Shown here in pieces: positions 1 through 10,353 of a DNA stretch of 64,000 nucleotides. How positions within the stretch are numbered: the stretch's first letter is position 1; the number at the start of each line of letters is the position of its first letter. This DNA is from Silene conica. Lineage: Eukaryota > Streptophyta > Magnoliopsida > Caryophyllales > Caryophyllaceae. The stretch covers positions 38,202,530 through 38,266,529 of the forward strand of contig CM055319.2 of the NCBI GenBank assembly GCA_029255685.2. Direction: 5' to 3'. The position numbers and the translations under genes were made by a program. The notes beneath the pieces were generated by a model. The model made no database searches. It had not been told where the DNA came from and worked only from the letters and a program-made list of their open reading frames with translations.

Positions 1-666
1 GACTTGTTAAATAAATTCGGTGTCCAACACCGTAGGGGTTTAGCTTACCACCCTCAGACTAGTGGTCAAGTTGAGATCTCTAATAGAGAACTCAAGGAGA
101 CCCTAGCCAAAGTAGTTTCTAAGTCTAGGAAAGATTGGAGCCTAAAATTTGATGATGTTTTATGGGCCTATAGGACCGCGTTCAAAACCCCAATAGGAAT
201 GTCACCATTCCGATTGATTTATGGTAAGACTTGTCATTTACTAGTAGAGTTAGAACGTAAGTCTTGGTGGGCTATATGTGATCTTAATTTAGACCCTAAT
301 CTTTCCCGTGAGAAACGTTTGTTGCAGCTCAATGAGTTAGAAGAATTCAGGTTGTTAGCCTATGACAATGCCAGGATTTACAAGGAGAAAACAAAGCGCT
401 GGCATGACAAGAGAATCATTAGGCGTGATTTTCAGGTAGGTGATAGGGTGTTGCTTTTTAATGCTCGTATTCGTCTTTTTCCTGGTAAGCTGAAATCCAG
501 GTGGAGCGGACCCTACACCATCACAGCTGTCTCAAAATTCGGGTCAATCGAATTAGAAACCTCATCTGGTGAGAGGTTCAAAGTCAATGGCCAATATGTG
601 AAGCACTTCAGAGGAGAGAACGAATTTGTCGGAAAGGTCGAAGTTTCTTACTTTGACCCCTTTTAG
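1..666 (+). CDS. Athila integrase, C-terminal part of gag-pol (5' partial)
   Basis: The frame is open from the first base to the TAG at 664-666. The protein starts inside the integrase catalytic core: [10 protein letters not shown] holds the Glu of the DDE triad. It then shows the family hallmarks [26 protein letters not shown], and the C-terminal [15 protein letters not shown] and FKVNGQ blocks. The same blocks occur in the complete gag-pol at 59039-63913, so this is the end of an Athila polyprotein. Integrase joins retroelement cDNA to host DNA. No lesion is seen in this part, but the first two catalytic Asp residues lie outside the window. Confidence 0.9.
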   Translation, partial: DLLNKFGVQHRRGLAYHPQTSGQVEISNRELKETLAKVVSKSRKDWSLKFDDVLWAYRTAFKTPIGMSPFRLIYGKTCHLLVELERKSWWAICDLNLDPNLSREKRLLQLNELEEFRLLAYDNARIYKEKTKRWHDKRIIRRDFQVGDRVLLFNARIRLFPGKLKSRWSGPYTITAVSKFGSIELETSSGERFKVNGQYVKHFRGENEFVGKVEVSYFDPF

Positions 667-832
667 GATGCTCCTCGATAGGTAAAAAGGTCGTGCGGGA
701 CCTCTTAAACAAGCGCTACACGGGAGGCAACCCGTGCTCTAGCTTAAGTTTACGTTTTTTTTATTTTCCGTTTTATCCTTGATGAAATTTGAAATTTCTG
801 CAGAAAAATAAAAAGAATTCGTCAGTACAAGC

Positions 833-1727
833 GGTCGACCGACCCAACTACTAGGTCGACCGACCAACTGGCAGCTTTAAATATTTTCTGACAGGTTAAG
901 TAAAAATTTGCAGAACAGGTAAAAAGGACGGAGGTCGACCGACCGACAATTGCGGTCGACCGACCGCGCGTGTTTTTTCTGGTTTTTTTTAGAGTCAAAG
1001 TCACGGGTGTTTTGTGTTTTGAAAACACAATTTTTGCCTTCATTTGCTCACACCTCCTGTATCCCTTTTTCTCTCTTAAAACCCTAAAAAAACACCCACC
1101 TTCTTCATCCTTCACCAATTTACTTGCTTTCTTTCAATTTCCTCCTTCAAGGTATGATTTTCTTCGTTTTCTTTCTTTCTTTTTCGTTTTATATCATCTT
1201 AATTCCGTTCTAGGTGGTTTTAGTTTGTCTTTTTGAGTTCAATTTTGCTCTTAAATTTCGTTTCCATGCTTGTTTGTGTGTTTTTCTCTTTTTTTTCTTC
1301 TTCCTTTTAATTTTATATGCCTAGATCTGTAATTTGTGTGTGATTTCGTGCTGTTAGGGTTAGTTTAATTCTTCCTTTCAATTTTTATGCCATTTTCCGC
1401 AAAATTTTTACCCCTGGAATTCCGACTCTGACACTGTTCACGGTCGACCGACCCAAAACGGAGGTCGGCCGACCAAAATTTGAATTTCCTGGGTTTCGTA
1501 ATTTACAGATTCTGCATTTTCTTCTGACAGTCGGTCAACCGACCTAAAACTGAGGTCGGCCGACCAGAACTGTGTTTTTCCTGAATTTATATTTTTGCAG
1601 TTCCTGACATCTTTTCGTTAGTTGGTCGACCGACCTAGGTTTCCGGTCGGCCGACCTGTTGCGCTACAGCAATTCTGATTTTTCTCGCATAAATGGTCGA
1701 CCGACTTAACTGTGAAGTCGGCCGACC
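833..1727 (+). repeat. Six paired 12-bp words, 21-bp spacing (spacer cluster)
   Basis: Pairs start at 833/854, 933/954, 1442/1463, 1533/1554, 1624/1645 and 1695/1716, always 21 bp apart. The word is GGTCGACCGACC; in pairs 3 to 6 the second member is GGTCGGCCGACC (first base A in 1716). The 9-bp gaps between words differ completely (for example CAACTACTA, GACAATTGC, TAGGTTTCC). Flanks are AT-rich, so the CpG-containing words stand out. Confidence 0.95.
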
Positions 1728-1820
1728 CATGTCTGTTACAGGAGTTTCTGTTTTTGCAATTTTCATTCCTAAATTTGTTAAAGTAATGTTTTCATATTCA
1801 CAAGACTTTTTTTTTTATTG

Positions 1821-1830
1821 AACTTTTCAG
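1821..1830 (+). promoter_or_regulatory. Candidate 3' splice site before Athila 3' ORF
   Basis: AACTTTTCAG follows a long T run (1807-1817) and lies 7 bp upstream of the ATG at 1838. It fits expression of an env-position ORF from a spliced subgenomic RNA. No donor has been assigned. Confidence 0.4.
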
Positions 1831-1837
1831 ATTTACA

Positions 1838-3040
1838 ATGTCTAGCCGTGATCAAGGTGGAAAGCGCTCCCGCACTTCGGGTGCAAGCACCTCCAGAGGC
1901 CGTGTTCCTAGGTCGAGAGGTTTGACGGTGCAAGACACGGATAGTCTACCCAACTATCCGCAAATCACTTTCAGCACTCCGGCTCAGAAAGCCCGATTCC
2001 TCCATCTCACCGCTTATTGCTTGGTAGTGGCGACCCGGTTCCTATGTGTCCCAACCTTGCAAGCCTTGGGATGTCATGATGAGGTGGTGTCCTTGCTAGA
2101 TGGGACGGGTTTTTCAGGACTCGTCACTATGGATGAGTTCACCTATTCCTTGCTTACTCTTGAGTTCTTTTCTTCCTTTACTTTTGATATTAGAGCATAT
2201 CACCCCGGCTATGATAATGTTTGCATTTCTTTTCGTTTGTTCAATGAAACTTTTTCTTTAACTTTAAACCAATTTGCTCAGTTTTTAGGCTTATCTTCTA
2301 CGGGTCTTACTGATGACCCCACGGGGTCGTATGCTGAGTTGTGGTCCTGTCTTTCTGATTCCAGCGATGGGAAGAAGAAAAACAGTACCGTTCACCTTCC
2401 CGCCCCCCGTTATTATTTGCGTCTGTTGGCCAACACTCTTTTTGGCCGCAAAGAGTCTCAAAATGTTAACAACATTGAGCTCTCCATTTTGTCTGGTTAT
2501 CTTAACATCAGACGTACGGGTCAGAAGTTTTATAACACTGCATTTTTGGTCGCCTCTCACTTCATGTCGGTGGGCGAGGGAACTTCCTTGACTACCATTG
2601 TCTGTGGCGGGCTAGTCACTCGATTAGCCCGCTCCCTTGTCCCCCAGTTCCCTCGCTATGAGGATGCGATTGACACTCCCTCCCGGTTCATGGACATGGC
2701 TTATGTCAGGTCCGTGCATTGGGTGGACAGGAGAGATTATTGGAAGGTAGACACCTACCTCAGTGATCGCATCCCCATCACCATGGCTCCCCCTATGCTA
2801 CCCCTTTTTACTGTTGTAGGGGAGCCCCGACTACTACTCCCGTCTTACCGCCTCCCACTTAAAGGAGGTGCCTTTAGAGGTCATAGGGTCCCTGCTCCCG
2901 GTGGCCACCATACCACATCTGGGACGGGGTACCCACCGGATTTTACTGCTGCTCCTAATGTTTATGTTCCTCCTTATGTTGATGACAAATCTCTGCCACT
3001 AATGATGGCAGGCCTTTGCAGACAGTTCACCAAAAAATAG
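1838..3040 (+). CDS. Athila 3' ORF (env-position, ATHILA ORF-1-like)
   Basis: A 400-codon ORF beginning MSSRDQGGKRSRTSG with a Ser/Arg-rich basic N-terminus. The core includes RFLCVPTLQALG, LLTLEFFSS, an NQFAQFLGL block and PRYYLRLLANTLFGRKE. The same pattern (FLxIPTLxxLG, TLEFLS, HRLIATSFLCRGE) is seen in the protein at 56864-57688, which has the same place in the right-hand Athila. This is the plant Athila ORF found downstream of pol; its function is unknown, and an envelope role has been proposed only from position. I see no clear signal peptide or membrane segment. The frame stops at a TAG (3038-3040) and continues in the same frame as an acidic tail to 3268, so a nonsense mutation is likely. 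Confidence 0.8.
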   Translation: MSSRDQGGKRSRTSGASTSRGRVPRSRGLTVQDTDSLPNYPQITFSTPAQKARFLHLTAYCLVVATRFLCVPTLQALGCHDEVVSLLDGTGFSGLVTMDEFTYSLLTLEFFSSFTFDIRAYHPGYDNVCISFRLFNETFSLTLNQFAQFLGLSSTGLTDDPTGSYAELWSCLSDSSDGKKKNSTVHLPAPRYYLRLLANTLFGRKESQNVNNIELSILSGYLNIRRTGQKFYNTAFLVASHFMSVGEGTSLTTIVCGGLVTRLARSLVPQFPRYEDAIDTPSRFMDMAYVRSVHWVDRRDYWKVDTYLSDRIPITMAPPMLPLFTVVGEPRLLLPSYRLPLKGGAFRGHRVPAPGGHHTTSGTGYPPDFTAAPNVYVPPYVDDKSLPLMMAGLCRQFTKK

Positions 3041-3268
3041 TTGAACGATAGTCTTTGCCAATATCCGGTTTACAAGGAGTATGCCACTCAAGGTAGGCTC
3101 CCAACCGGCCCATGGACTCACCCCACCTGGTACACACCTCTCGCAGGCGGTCGTGTCCACGGTGAAGCTTCAGGCTCTGCCTCAGGAAGAAGCGTAGGTT
3201 CTGAAGAGGAGGACGAGGAGGAGGAAGGAGGAGAGGACTCTGAGCCGGACTTCGACTCAGAGGGATAG
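3041..3268 (+). pseudogene. C-terminal tail of the Athila 3' ORF after in-frame stop
   Basis: The frame continues without shift after the TAG at 3038-3040 for 75 codons. It ends in a strongly acidic stretch (residues EEEDEEEEGGEDSEPDFDSEG), then a stop at 3266-3268. The right-hand Athila protein also ends in an acidic Ser/Glu/Asp region, so this tail belongs to the 3' ORF. Alternative: the natural protein ends at 3040. Confidence 0.65.
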
Positions 3269-3470
3269 GGACATGCTTGACCTTACACATCTTGTAAGTA
3301 GTTTTTCTTTTATTTTCCCTTAGATTTCCAGTTTTTCCCTCTAGATTTCCAGTTTTCCTCTTCTTCCTCCGTAGACGCTTTTTGTAATTTCTAGTCTTTT
3401 TCCTTTTCCTTTCTTTGTTTGCTTCTTTTCTACCTACCCCCATCCCTTTGCTGTGGTTGTATGCTGATGA

Positions 3471-3537
3471 GCACAATGGGGGCATTGTGCGTTTTGGTTT
3501 GGGGAGGGTGTTTGCATACTCCTTTGTGAGTATGCAA
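3471..3537 (+). other. Two perfect hairpins flanking an internal polypurine-like tract
   Basis: GCACAATG (3471-3478) pairs with CATTGTGC (3483-3490) around a GGGG loop. TTGCATACTC (3512-3521) pairs with GAGTATGCAA (3528-3537). Between them lies GGTTTGGGGAGGGTG, which resembles the real polypurine tract at 4931-4950. Confidence 0.75.
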
Positions 3538-4167
3538 TTGTCTTTGTGTCTTTTGTTTTTCATTCCTTTAGGTGTTTTTCTTCTTTTCATCCTCTCTTGT
3601 CGCGTATTCGTCCCTGTCGCGCGTTCTTCTCTATCTTAAGTTTTTAGGTCGAGTCGGAACGGACGAATACAATTTATGCCTCACATATCATATATTGCCT
3701 TGCCTTGCATTTTTCAAAAAATTTTCAAGCTAGTCTTTTGCATTATCCACGAGTTTTTGTTGATTTCATGCTAAATTATTAGACTTGACTCTCTTCTTGG
3801 CAAGCTACAACATATTCTAAGGATTAGAGCTTAATAAATCGGTGACATCCATGACCGATTTCATGTAGGTTTGTGAGTAGTTTCTCCTCTTGAGGCATGT
3901 CACATCAATGTGCATAAACATGAATTTTGTCTACTTAATACCTGTATGCATTCGGATTTGTGGTTTGTTGACACATGTGGTAGAGGTCCCCCTTTCTCAT
4001 TTCACCCATAATCCTCACATAGCCAAATTGAATCTTTTAACCCATTTGCTACATCCAAAAAATTGCCTACTCTAGCCGAGCTAGTAATATAGTGATGGGA
4101 CTGTTTTGACCATCCTTTGGTTTGTGCTTCATTGTTAAATTTTGACTTTGGGAGAATGGTAGAGAGG

Positions 4168-4194
4168 AGAAAAAAGGAGAAAAAGAAAAAAAAA

Positions 4195-4225
<31 letters not shown>

Positions 4226-4226
4226 C
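4168..4226 (+). repeat. A-rich tract
   Basis: Near-pure poly(A) interrupted by a few G, within the Athila 3' region. Short Lys-rich or Phe-rich reading frames over it are compositional artefacts. Confidence 0.9.
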
Positions 4227-4248
4227 GGAACAGCCTGTTTTCAAGGCT

Positions 4249-4281
4249 GGTCGGTCGACCTACATTCTGGGTCGGTCGACC
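4249..4281 (-). repeat. Paired 12-bp word, reverse orientation
   Basis: GGTCGGTCGACC at 4249 and at 4270, the reverse complement of the common word, again exactly 21 bp apart with a 9-bp gap (TACATTCTG). Confidence 0.95.
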
Positions 4282-4930
4282 AGGACCATTGAACAGGATA
4301 TTTCTGAAAAAAAGGAAAGAAAAAAAAGGGAGAAAAATTGGAGAAATTGTGATTTTTGCTCCAAAACTTTTGAGCATTGGCATGTATGGAAAAATAATAA
4401 GAAGTGATCTTATAGTATGGATAGACGGTTGTTAGCTCGGTTTAACCCCTCTTCCCATAACTTATTTTAACCCCTTCTTACCCTTAGCCTCACAATCCCA
4501 AAATTGCCTCGGCATGTGTCATGGTTATCTAGTGTGGGAATGCATATGTACGGTTGTAGAGATTCTATTCATGTTAGATTGCAGGCTTGTTCTTACGGGT
4601 CGCATGTTCTTACGGGTCGCAGATAGGTGAGAGTCTTTACTTTTATTTATCTTCTTATCTTTCACATATACATTTGACCCCTTTTGCTTTCATGAGTGTC
4701 TCGAGCGTACCGCGAGAGTCCAATTAGAGTGAGTCTTGCAAGGTTGAAATTTTAGCATGTTATTCCAACATATCCAATTCGTTTTGCTCTTGACATTATG
4801 CTTGATTATATTTGAAGGTTGCATTAAATTGGTTAGGCATAGTGTTATGTTTGGTTGTAAAAGGTGTGAAATCCGTTCCATTAGAAGTTTTTCTTTTCTT
4901 TTGAGTCTTAGTGCTTGCTTGAGGACAAGC

Positions 4931-4950
4931 AAGGTTTGGTTTGGGGAGTT
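4931..4950 (+). promoter_or_regulatory. Polypurine tract of the left Athila
   Basis: AAGGTTTGGTTTGGGGAGTT directly precedes the 3' LTR. It follows a GAGGACAAGC motif common next to the Athila PPT. It primes plus-strand DNA synthesis. Confidence 0.75.
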
Positions 4951-6243
4951 TAATACGTGCCTGTTTTATGCATTTTATTTATTCTTTTGGCACGTATTTT
5001 CTTACATTTTCGTGACTTTTAGTTGCTATTTCTCCCGAAACGGTTTACTTTGGCATTTCTATGTTGTATATGTAGGAATACGCGGAAGTGAGCAAAACTG
5101 AACCTTATTTGCCTTTCGGAAGCTGTTTTGAGTACTAATGCGGAGTAAGGATCCGAGTTGCACATCCGAGTGTTGTTATTGGGCCAGATTAAAGCTGAAA
5201 CGGACAAGAAGCGGTCGACCGACCCATCAGAGAGGTCGACCGACCTAAGCCCAATTCGCGTAAAAATCCAGCAGCGACAGAAGCGGTCGACCGACCCGCA
5301 TCAGAGGTCGACCGACCAGAAGCTGACCCGGGACTTTTGTTTCGTGTTTCTACTTTCCTAACCTTGTAATTATTCTTATTTAAGGAGACCTAAACTCTTC
5401 AATTAGGTCAAGTAATTTTTATTATCAAAACACTTTATGTTAGACAAGTTTTTCATTAGTAAGCAAATTCATGTTAGAAGAACTCCATAATTTTAGAAAG
5501 AGATTTAATTCCAAGTTTTCATCTTTGTTCTTGAATTCCAATTAAGTTGTAAGTTTGCTACAATTAATCTTTCCTTTTAATTTAATCTTGTTGTTCATCT
5601 TATTGTTGTTCTTTAATTCATGTTTTCCCTTTTTATTGTCATCCTTAATTATATTAATTCCTTTAATGTTCTTAGTTATTGTTAGTTTCATAATTAAGAG
5701 TATGCATAGCTAATTCTTGTGATTAGGAATTAGGGGAACCATGGTAAAGATTTGATTTTGATAAGTTTAATGATTGAATTACCAATCCCCCATTGTTGTT
5801 GGTGAACTAATCCTTAGGATTGAAAGATTATTAGGATTAGTTTAACAACAACTTTGGGATTGCCATATGAACGTTTAGTGCTTTTGTAGGAACCCTAAGA
5901 CCGTAAGGATTGGGTAGAATATTGACCTAAAGGTTTATTCTTTGTTCCTTGGGATTGTGTTATTTGATTATTTTACCCTTCATTGACTTATTTTAACTAT
6001 GGGGAACCAAAGTTCCTAATCTCCTTTTTCCCTTATTTTATTTCTCTTGTTTATTTTGTCCTTTTAGTTATTAGTTTAAATCTCAAATCAACCCCCCCCC
6101 TTTTTGGTTACTTGCAATAGACTTTAAATTCACAAACATAATTAACCTTGTCTCTCTGTGGTTCGACCCTTGACTTATCCTATCTAAGTTTAAGCTGAGG
6201 TTTTATAAATCTTATCTTTGGCACCCCTCAACGACGGGTGTCA
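4951..6243 (+). repeat. 3' LTR of the left Athila
   Basis: Starts TAATACGTG, aligning with TGATGCGTC of the solo LTR at 39547. Ends CTCAACGACGGGTGTCA, near-identical to the solo LTR end. The stretch TCTCTGTGGTTCGACCCT near the 3' end is shared by both. Two word pairs lie at offsets 262 and 334, followed by a TATA-like TATTTAA at 5377-5383. The LTR supplies promoter and polyadenylation signals. Confidence 0.87.
5213..5317 (+). repeat. Two paired 12-bp words in LTR U3
   Basis: GGTCGACCGACC at 5213/5234 and 5285/5306, both 21 bp apart and 72 bp from pair to pair. They end 60 bp upstream of a TATA-like box at 5377, which places them where an enhancer would act. Confidence 0.95.
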
Positions 6244-7885
6244 CTTCCTGTGTGTTGTTTCAGCTGCAAATTTATCGCTACCGAAGCTTGAGGACGTAGC
6301 CATTGTTCGTGAGTTTCCAGATGTTTTCCCAGATGACTTGCCAGGGATACCGCCAGAGAGAGATGTGGAGTTTACTATTGAGCTTGTTCCAGGTACCAGA
6401 CCTATATCTAAGGCTCCCTACCGTATGGCTGCACCAGAGTTGAAAGAGTTGAAGCAGCAATTAGAGGAGATGATCGAGAAAGGGTTCATTAGACCGATTG
6501 CTTCTCCGTGGGGTGCTCCAGTTCTATTTGTCAAGAAGAAAGATGGTTCCATGAGACTTTGCATTGATTATAGAGAGTTGAACAGAGTGACTGTGAAGAA
6601 CAGATATCCTTTGCCTAGGATTGATGATTTATTTGACCAGCTTAGAGGTGCTTCTAGGTTTTCTAAGATTGATCTTCGATCGGGTTATCATCCGATTCCA
6701 GTGAGAGAGGCTGATATTGCGAAAACTGCCTTCCGTACCAGATATGTGCATTTTGAGTTCGTGGTTATGCCTTTCGGGTTGACTAATGCACCTGCTATTT
6801 TTATGGATCAGATGAACCGCACCTTTAGTGAGTTTCTTGACACTTGTTTTGTGGTGTTTATTGATGACATTCTCATTTACTCGAAGACCGATGAGGAGCA
6901 TGCCGAGCATCTCCGATTGATTCTTGGGATTTTACGTCGACAAAAGTGGTTCGCGAAGTTCTCTAAGTGTGAGTTTTGGCTTTCTAAGGTTGCATTTCTT
7001 GGACATGTGATATCTAGTGAGGGAGTTATGGTTGATCCCGCGAAGATTGAGGTCGTTGTTGATTGGGAGAGTCCCAAAGATGTGGGAGAGATTCGTAGTT
7101 TCCTTGGTTTAGCGGGTTACTATCGTCGATTTGTTGAGGATTTCTCTAGATTGGCTCGTCCGATGACTCAGTTATTGAAGAAGGAAGCTAAATTTGTTTG
7201 GACCGACAAGTGTGAGAGCTCTTTCCCGGAATTGAAGACTAGGTTGACTTCCGCTCCCGTACTTGCTTTGCCAGAGATTGGAGTTGACTTTGATGTTTAC
7301 TGCGATGCTTCGATGTTAGCGCTTGGATGTGTATTGATGCAGAGTGGTAAGGTGATAGCTTACTCATCTAGACAGTTGCGAGTTCACGAGGTGAACTATA
7401 CGACGCATGATCTTGAGTTAGCTGCGGTTGTTCACGCCCTGAAGATGTGGAGTCATTACTTGATTGGATCTCATTGTCGCATTTTCACGGATCACAAGAG
7501 TCTAAAGTACATTTTCACCCAGAAAGACCTCAATATGCGACAGCGTCGTTGGCTAGAGTTGGTTAAGGATTACGACATTGAGTTGTTATATCATGAGGGT
7601 AAGGCCAATGTGGTTGCTGATGCGCTTAGCCGCAAGACTTCTCATTCGATGAGTGTTATGCGTGTGTTGCCCGATGAGTTGTGTTCCGAGTTCCGGAAGT
7701 TGAGATTAGAGATGGTTGGTAGTGGTTTTGATTGGTTGTCTGCTATGACTGCCGAGCCGACATTGTATTGGGAGATTCGCCAGAGTTTGCCTACAGATGC
7801 TGCTTTCCGGAAGTTCGAAGCTAAGATTTCGAGTGGTGTTGCGCCTGAGTTAGTGATTGATTCTGATGGTTTCCTTCGGTTCTGA
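6244..7885 (+). pseudogene. Chromovirus reverse transcriptase and RNase H
   Basis: Frame open from the Athila junction (the ORF itself runs from 6218, inside the LTR) to a TGA at 7883-7885. It shows RT blocks [31 protein letters not shown] (HQI in most relatives), [13 protein letters not shown] and the FIDD catalytic motif (about 6860). The RNase H blocks are [22 protein letters not shown] and NVVADALSR. The protein should run on into integrase: the TGA falls in FLRF-stop-GRMYVPD, and the frame continues without shift after it, consistent with a CGA to TGA change. The upstream protease and gag are missing because of the Athila insertion. Confidence 0.88.
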
Positions 7886-8509
7886 GGTAGGATGTATGTT
7901 CCAGATGTGCCAGATTTGAGGAAGAGAGTTTTAGATGAGACTCACCTGACGCCTTATTCAGTTCATCCGGGCGGAGAGAAGATGCACAATGACTTGAGAC
8001 CTATATTTTGGTGGCCCGGGATGAAGAAAGACATATTGGATTATGTGAGTAGGTGCTTGACTTGTCAACAAGTCAAGATAGAGTATATGAGGCCAGGTGG
8101 TTTGTTACAGCCGCTCCACGTTCCTCAGTGGAAGTGGAAGTGCATTTCGATGGACTTCGTGACGGCATTGCCTAAGACAGTGGGAGGCAAGGATGCGATT
8201 TGGGTTGTGGTTGATAGGCTAACTAAGTGTGCCAGATTTGTGCCTATTCTTGAGACATGGGATATGGACCGTTTAGCCAGGGCTTATATTGCAGAGATAG
8301 TCCGTTACCATGGTGTCCCGAGAGAGATCGTTTCTGATCGTGATCCTCGTTTCTATTCCACATTTTGGAAGGCTCTACAGGAGGCTATGGGTAGCCGTTT
8401 GCTGATGAGTACCGCATTTCATGCTGCGACTGATGGTCAGTCCGAGAGGACTATTCAGGCATTAGAGGACTTGCTCCGTGCTTGTGCACTTAATTTCCAG
8501 AGTTCTTGG
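7886..8509 (+). pseudogene. Chromovirus integrase, N-terminal and core part
   Basis: Same frame as the RT after the TGA. It shows the zinc-binding HHCC region (VHPGGEKMHNDL, then CLTCQQVK), the core MDFVTALP, VSDRDPRF, and GQSERTIQ with the catalytic Glu. The frame runs into copia b at 8510; the target duplication CTTGG is 8505-8509. The integrase resumes at 39001. Confidence 0.87.
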
Positions 8510-9510
8510 TGTGGGGAATAAAGCATGTATTCGCCCTAAACTTGTAGGATTAAAATGAAAATTACAGTTGTGATTATTGTCATAAGATAAATAAAAACAT
8601 GAAAAGAATACAACCTTTGGTCCTTGTGCTTATGGCCTAAGAACAGGAATTAAAGTAAATTCCCTCCTATAACTTGCACCCAAGACTTAGATTGAGACGA
8701 TGCCGCGTGTGCTAGAAAATACTCTCCAATTGCCTTGCAATATGGGGAGAGCTATTGAGGTTTTAGATGTGAGATCTGAGTTTTTGGAAGAAGAATGCTC
8801 TTCAAAAACCCTAATTTTCTTTGAGATTTGTTTTACAGTGAAACAAGAGTTACCTGACATAAGGAGAAGGACTCTCCTTATGTAGCACTTGGTCGGCCGA
8901 AATTCTCGAATAGTGTAAGAGTGGGGTTTCCACTCTTACCTTATTCTGATTCGTGATTCGACCCATTTAGCTAAAAGATATTCGCGGGTTTTATTTATAA
9001 ATCGTAACATGTTATCAGATATTAATACAGTCGATATATTAATAATGGTCTGATAAAAACGATATTGTATAATTACCCAAATTAATATAACAGTTTATAT
9101 TAATTCGCGAATACAATATTTAATTAAATATAACCGTTTATATTTAATTTACGAATTAAACATGTAATCCGTATTAGCTAAAATTATTTAATCCGTATTA
9201 AATAATAATCTCAACATCTTATTGACTAATTTAATAGTCAATACCTCTGACTAACTGTTTAGTCATATTCGGCATAAATGTGACTGTATTTTCATACCTT
9301 CACATCTCTCAAACGTGTCCTATAGGTGTGACGTATAGGGACCAGTTGATCACCGCCATCCGTATGACAATAACGTCAAACTTATCTAGCAAGCCAACCG
9401 TTATTGATAAACGTGGATCAACTGGTAATAATACTGAAGTATGCCCTTGTGATCCTTAAAGTGATTTAATATGTCATTGTATTTAATTGTCAAGGACACC
9501 AGCCCCAACA
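8510..9510 (-). repeat. 3' LTR of copia b
   Basis: On the minus strand it runs from TGTTGGGGCTGG (9510) to CCCCACA (8510). It matches 37998-38995. Next to it are the PPT AAGTGGGAGATT on the inside and the target duplication CTTGG (8505-8509) on the outside. It contains a single unpaired half-site GGTCGGCCGA near 8890. Confidence 0.93.
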
Positions 9511-10348
9511 ATCTCCCACTTGTCCGTACAAGGGTATGTGCAATGACGTTATCACACTACATGTGGAGGACACAAGGCTCCAACAAACTCCCACTTGTCC
9601 GTACAAGTGTAGGTGTGATAACCGATTCTCATATCCTTTTAAAATTTCTCCCACTCAATGTAAGACAAATTGCAAATCCGCATTCGCAAAGGTCGTATCT
9701 CACAAGCGATTTGTATCAAGAGTGGTTTCCCCGACTAGAGAGTAACTTAACTGATAAAACGAATCTGTATTCGAGCATGGCCATGCATTTCAGTTACTAC
9801 TCCTCGAGTGGCCCTGAGAAATGATAAAATCCTTGATAAGGGTTTGGATATTTCCCTCAACTCGAATCCTGCCGATATCGCGCAGCATGAAATAACCCAG
9901 AAAAAATCCTCTTGGCCCCTGTTACGATGACCGTGGGAAAGAAACTAAACTTGTTGCGAGATACCACCAAAAAGGGAACATGTGATAAGTAGAGAAGACC
10001 TTCCAATCAGAGTACTAATTGGGATTTTCGGATTAATAGGATGGAAGCTTAATCGGAATAAATCCAAAATCTGCCTTAATCTCAAGAGACAGTTGAAAGT
10101 CAAAAGACTCGACTCTAAGGCACACTATGGAGGTCCTATCCACGACCTGGCCCCCAATGTTATAAAACATTTAGGACTCCATAACGTTGTCACGGAGTGT
10201 CCTACGAGATATCCGTATAACTCGCCTTTGTGATTGGTCAGTCATCCGCGTGACTTATGGCTCGTTGAACCCACCATCAACCATCGTCACAAAATGATTA
10301 CCTGAGTTATCAGCTCAAGTGGGCAATCAAGGACTAAAACGATGTAAT
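9511..10348 (-). other. 3' untranslated region and doubled PPT of copia b
   Basis: Noncoding. The PPT next to the LTR (9511-9525) is followed about 78 bp inward by a second PPT plus a TGTTGGAGCC stretch that looks like another LTR start (about 9560-9600). A third GAGTGGGAGA stretch lies near 9646. The same double PPT order is seen in copia a and c. The small ORFs here are not conserved. Confidence 0.7.
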
Positions 10349-10353
10349 GTTAT

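Larger units (their letters stand above)
667..1837 (+). other. Noncoding spacer between Athila pol and 3' ORF
   Basis: About 1.17 kb without a credible ORF. It is T-rich and carries six paired GC-rich words (separate entry). The unit around each pair is loosely repeated: TTCTGCA/CTGACAG-like stretches precede several pairs, at 91-bp steps for 1442, 1533 and 1624. It ends in a pyrimidine-rich run and AACTTTTCAG (1821-1830), a good 3' splice site 7 bp before the next ATG. The spacer could therefore act as an internal promoter or intron for the 3' ORF; this is inference. Confidence 0.7.
3269..4950 (+). other. Athila 3' untranslated region
   Basis: 1.68 kb of noncoding sequence between the 3' ORF and the 3' LTR. 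It contains two perfect hairpins and an internal polypurine-like stretch (3471-3537), an A-tract (4168-4226), one inverted-orientation word pair (4249-4281) and a direct 17-bp duplication of GTTCTTACGGGTCGCA-type sequence around 4589-4622. It ends with the polypurine tract before the LTR. Confidence 0.7.
1..6243 (+). mobile_element. Athila-like Ty3/gypsy retrotransposon, right part
   Basis: Order seen: integrase C-terminus, noncoding spacer, env-position ORF, long 3' region with a polypurine tract, then a 1.29 kb 3' LTR ending in GGGTGTCA. This order (gag-pol, then an extra 3' ORF, then long UTR) is the known Athila layout. The left half, with 5' LTR, gag, PR, RT and most of the integrase, is outside the window. 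The element is inserted in the pol of a chromovirus whose reading frame starts immediately after the LTR at 6244. The left target-site copy cannot be seen. Confidence 0.88.

Noticed and set aside
833-1727. Regularly spaced repeats resembling a CRISPR array
   Set aside because: Words are 12 bp with 9-bp gaps in isolated pairs, in a plant genome with no cas genes. They are not CRISPR repeats.
4117-4407. ORFs on both strands over the A-rich tract
   Set aside because: Poly-Lys or poly-Phe products of a simple tract, no domain.
8700-8885. Small ORF downstream of the integrase break
   Set aside because: Falls inside the copia b LTR; the other LTR copy does not keep the frame (3-bp indel and substitutions).
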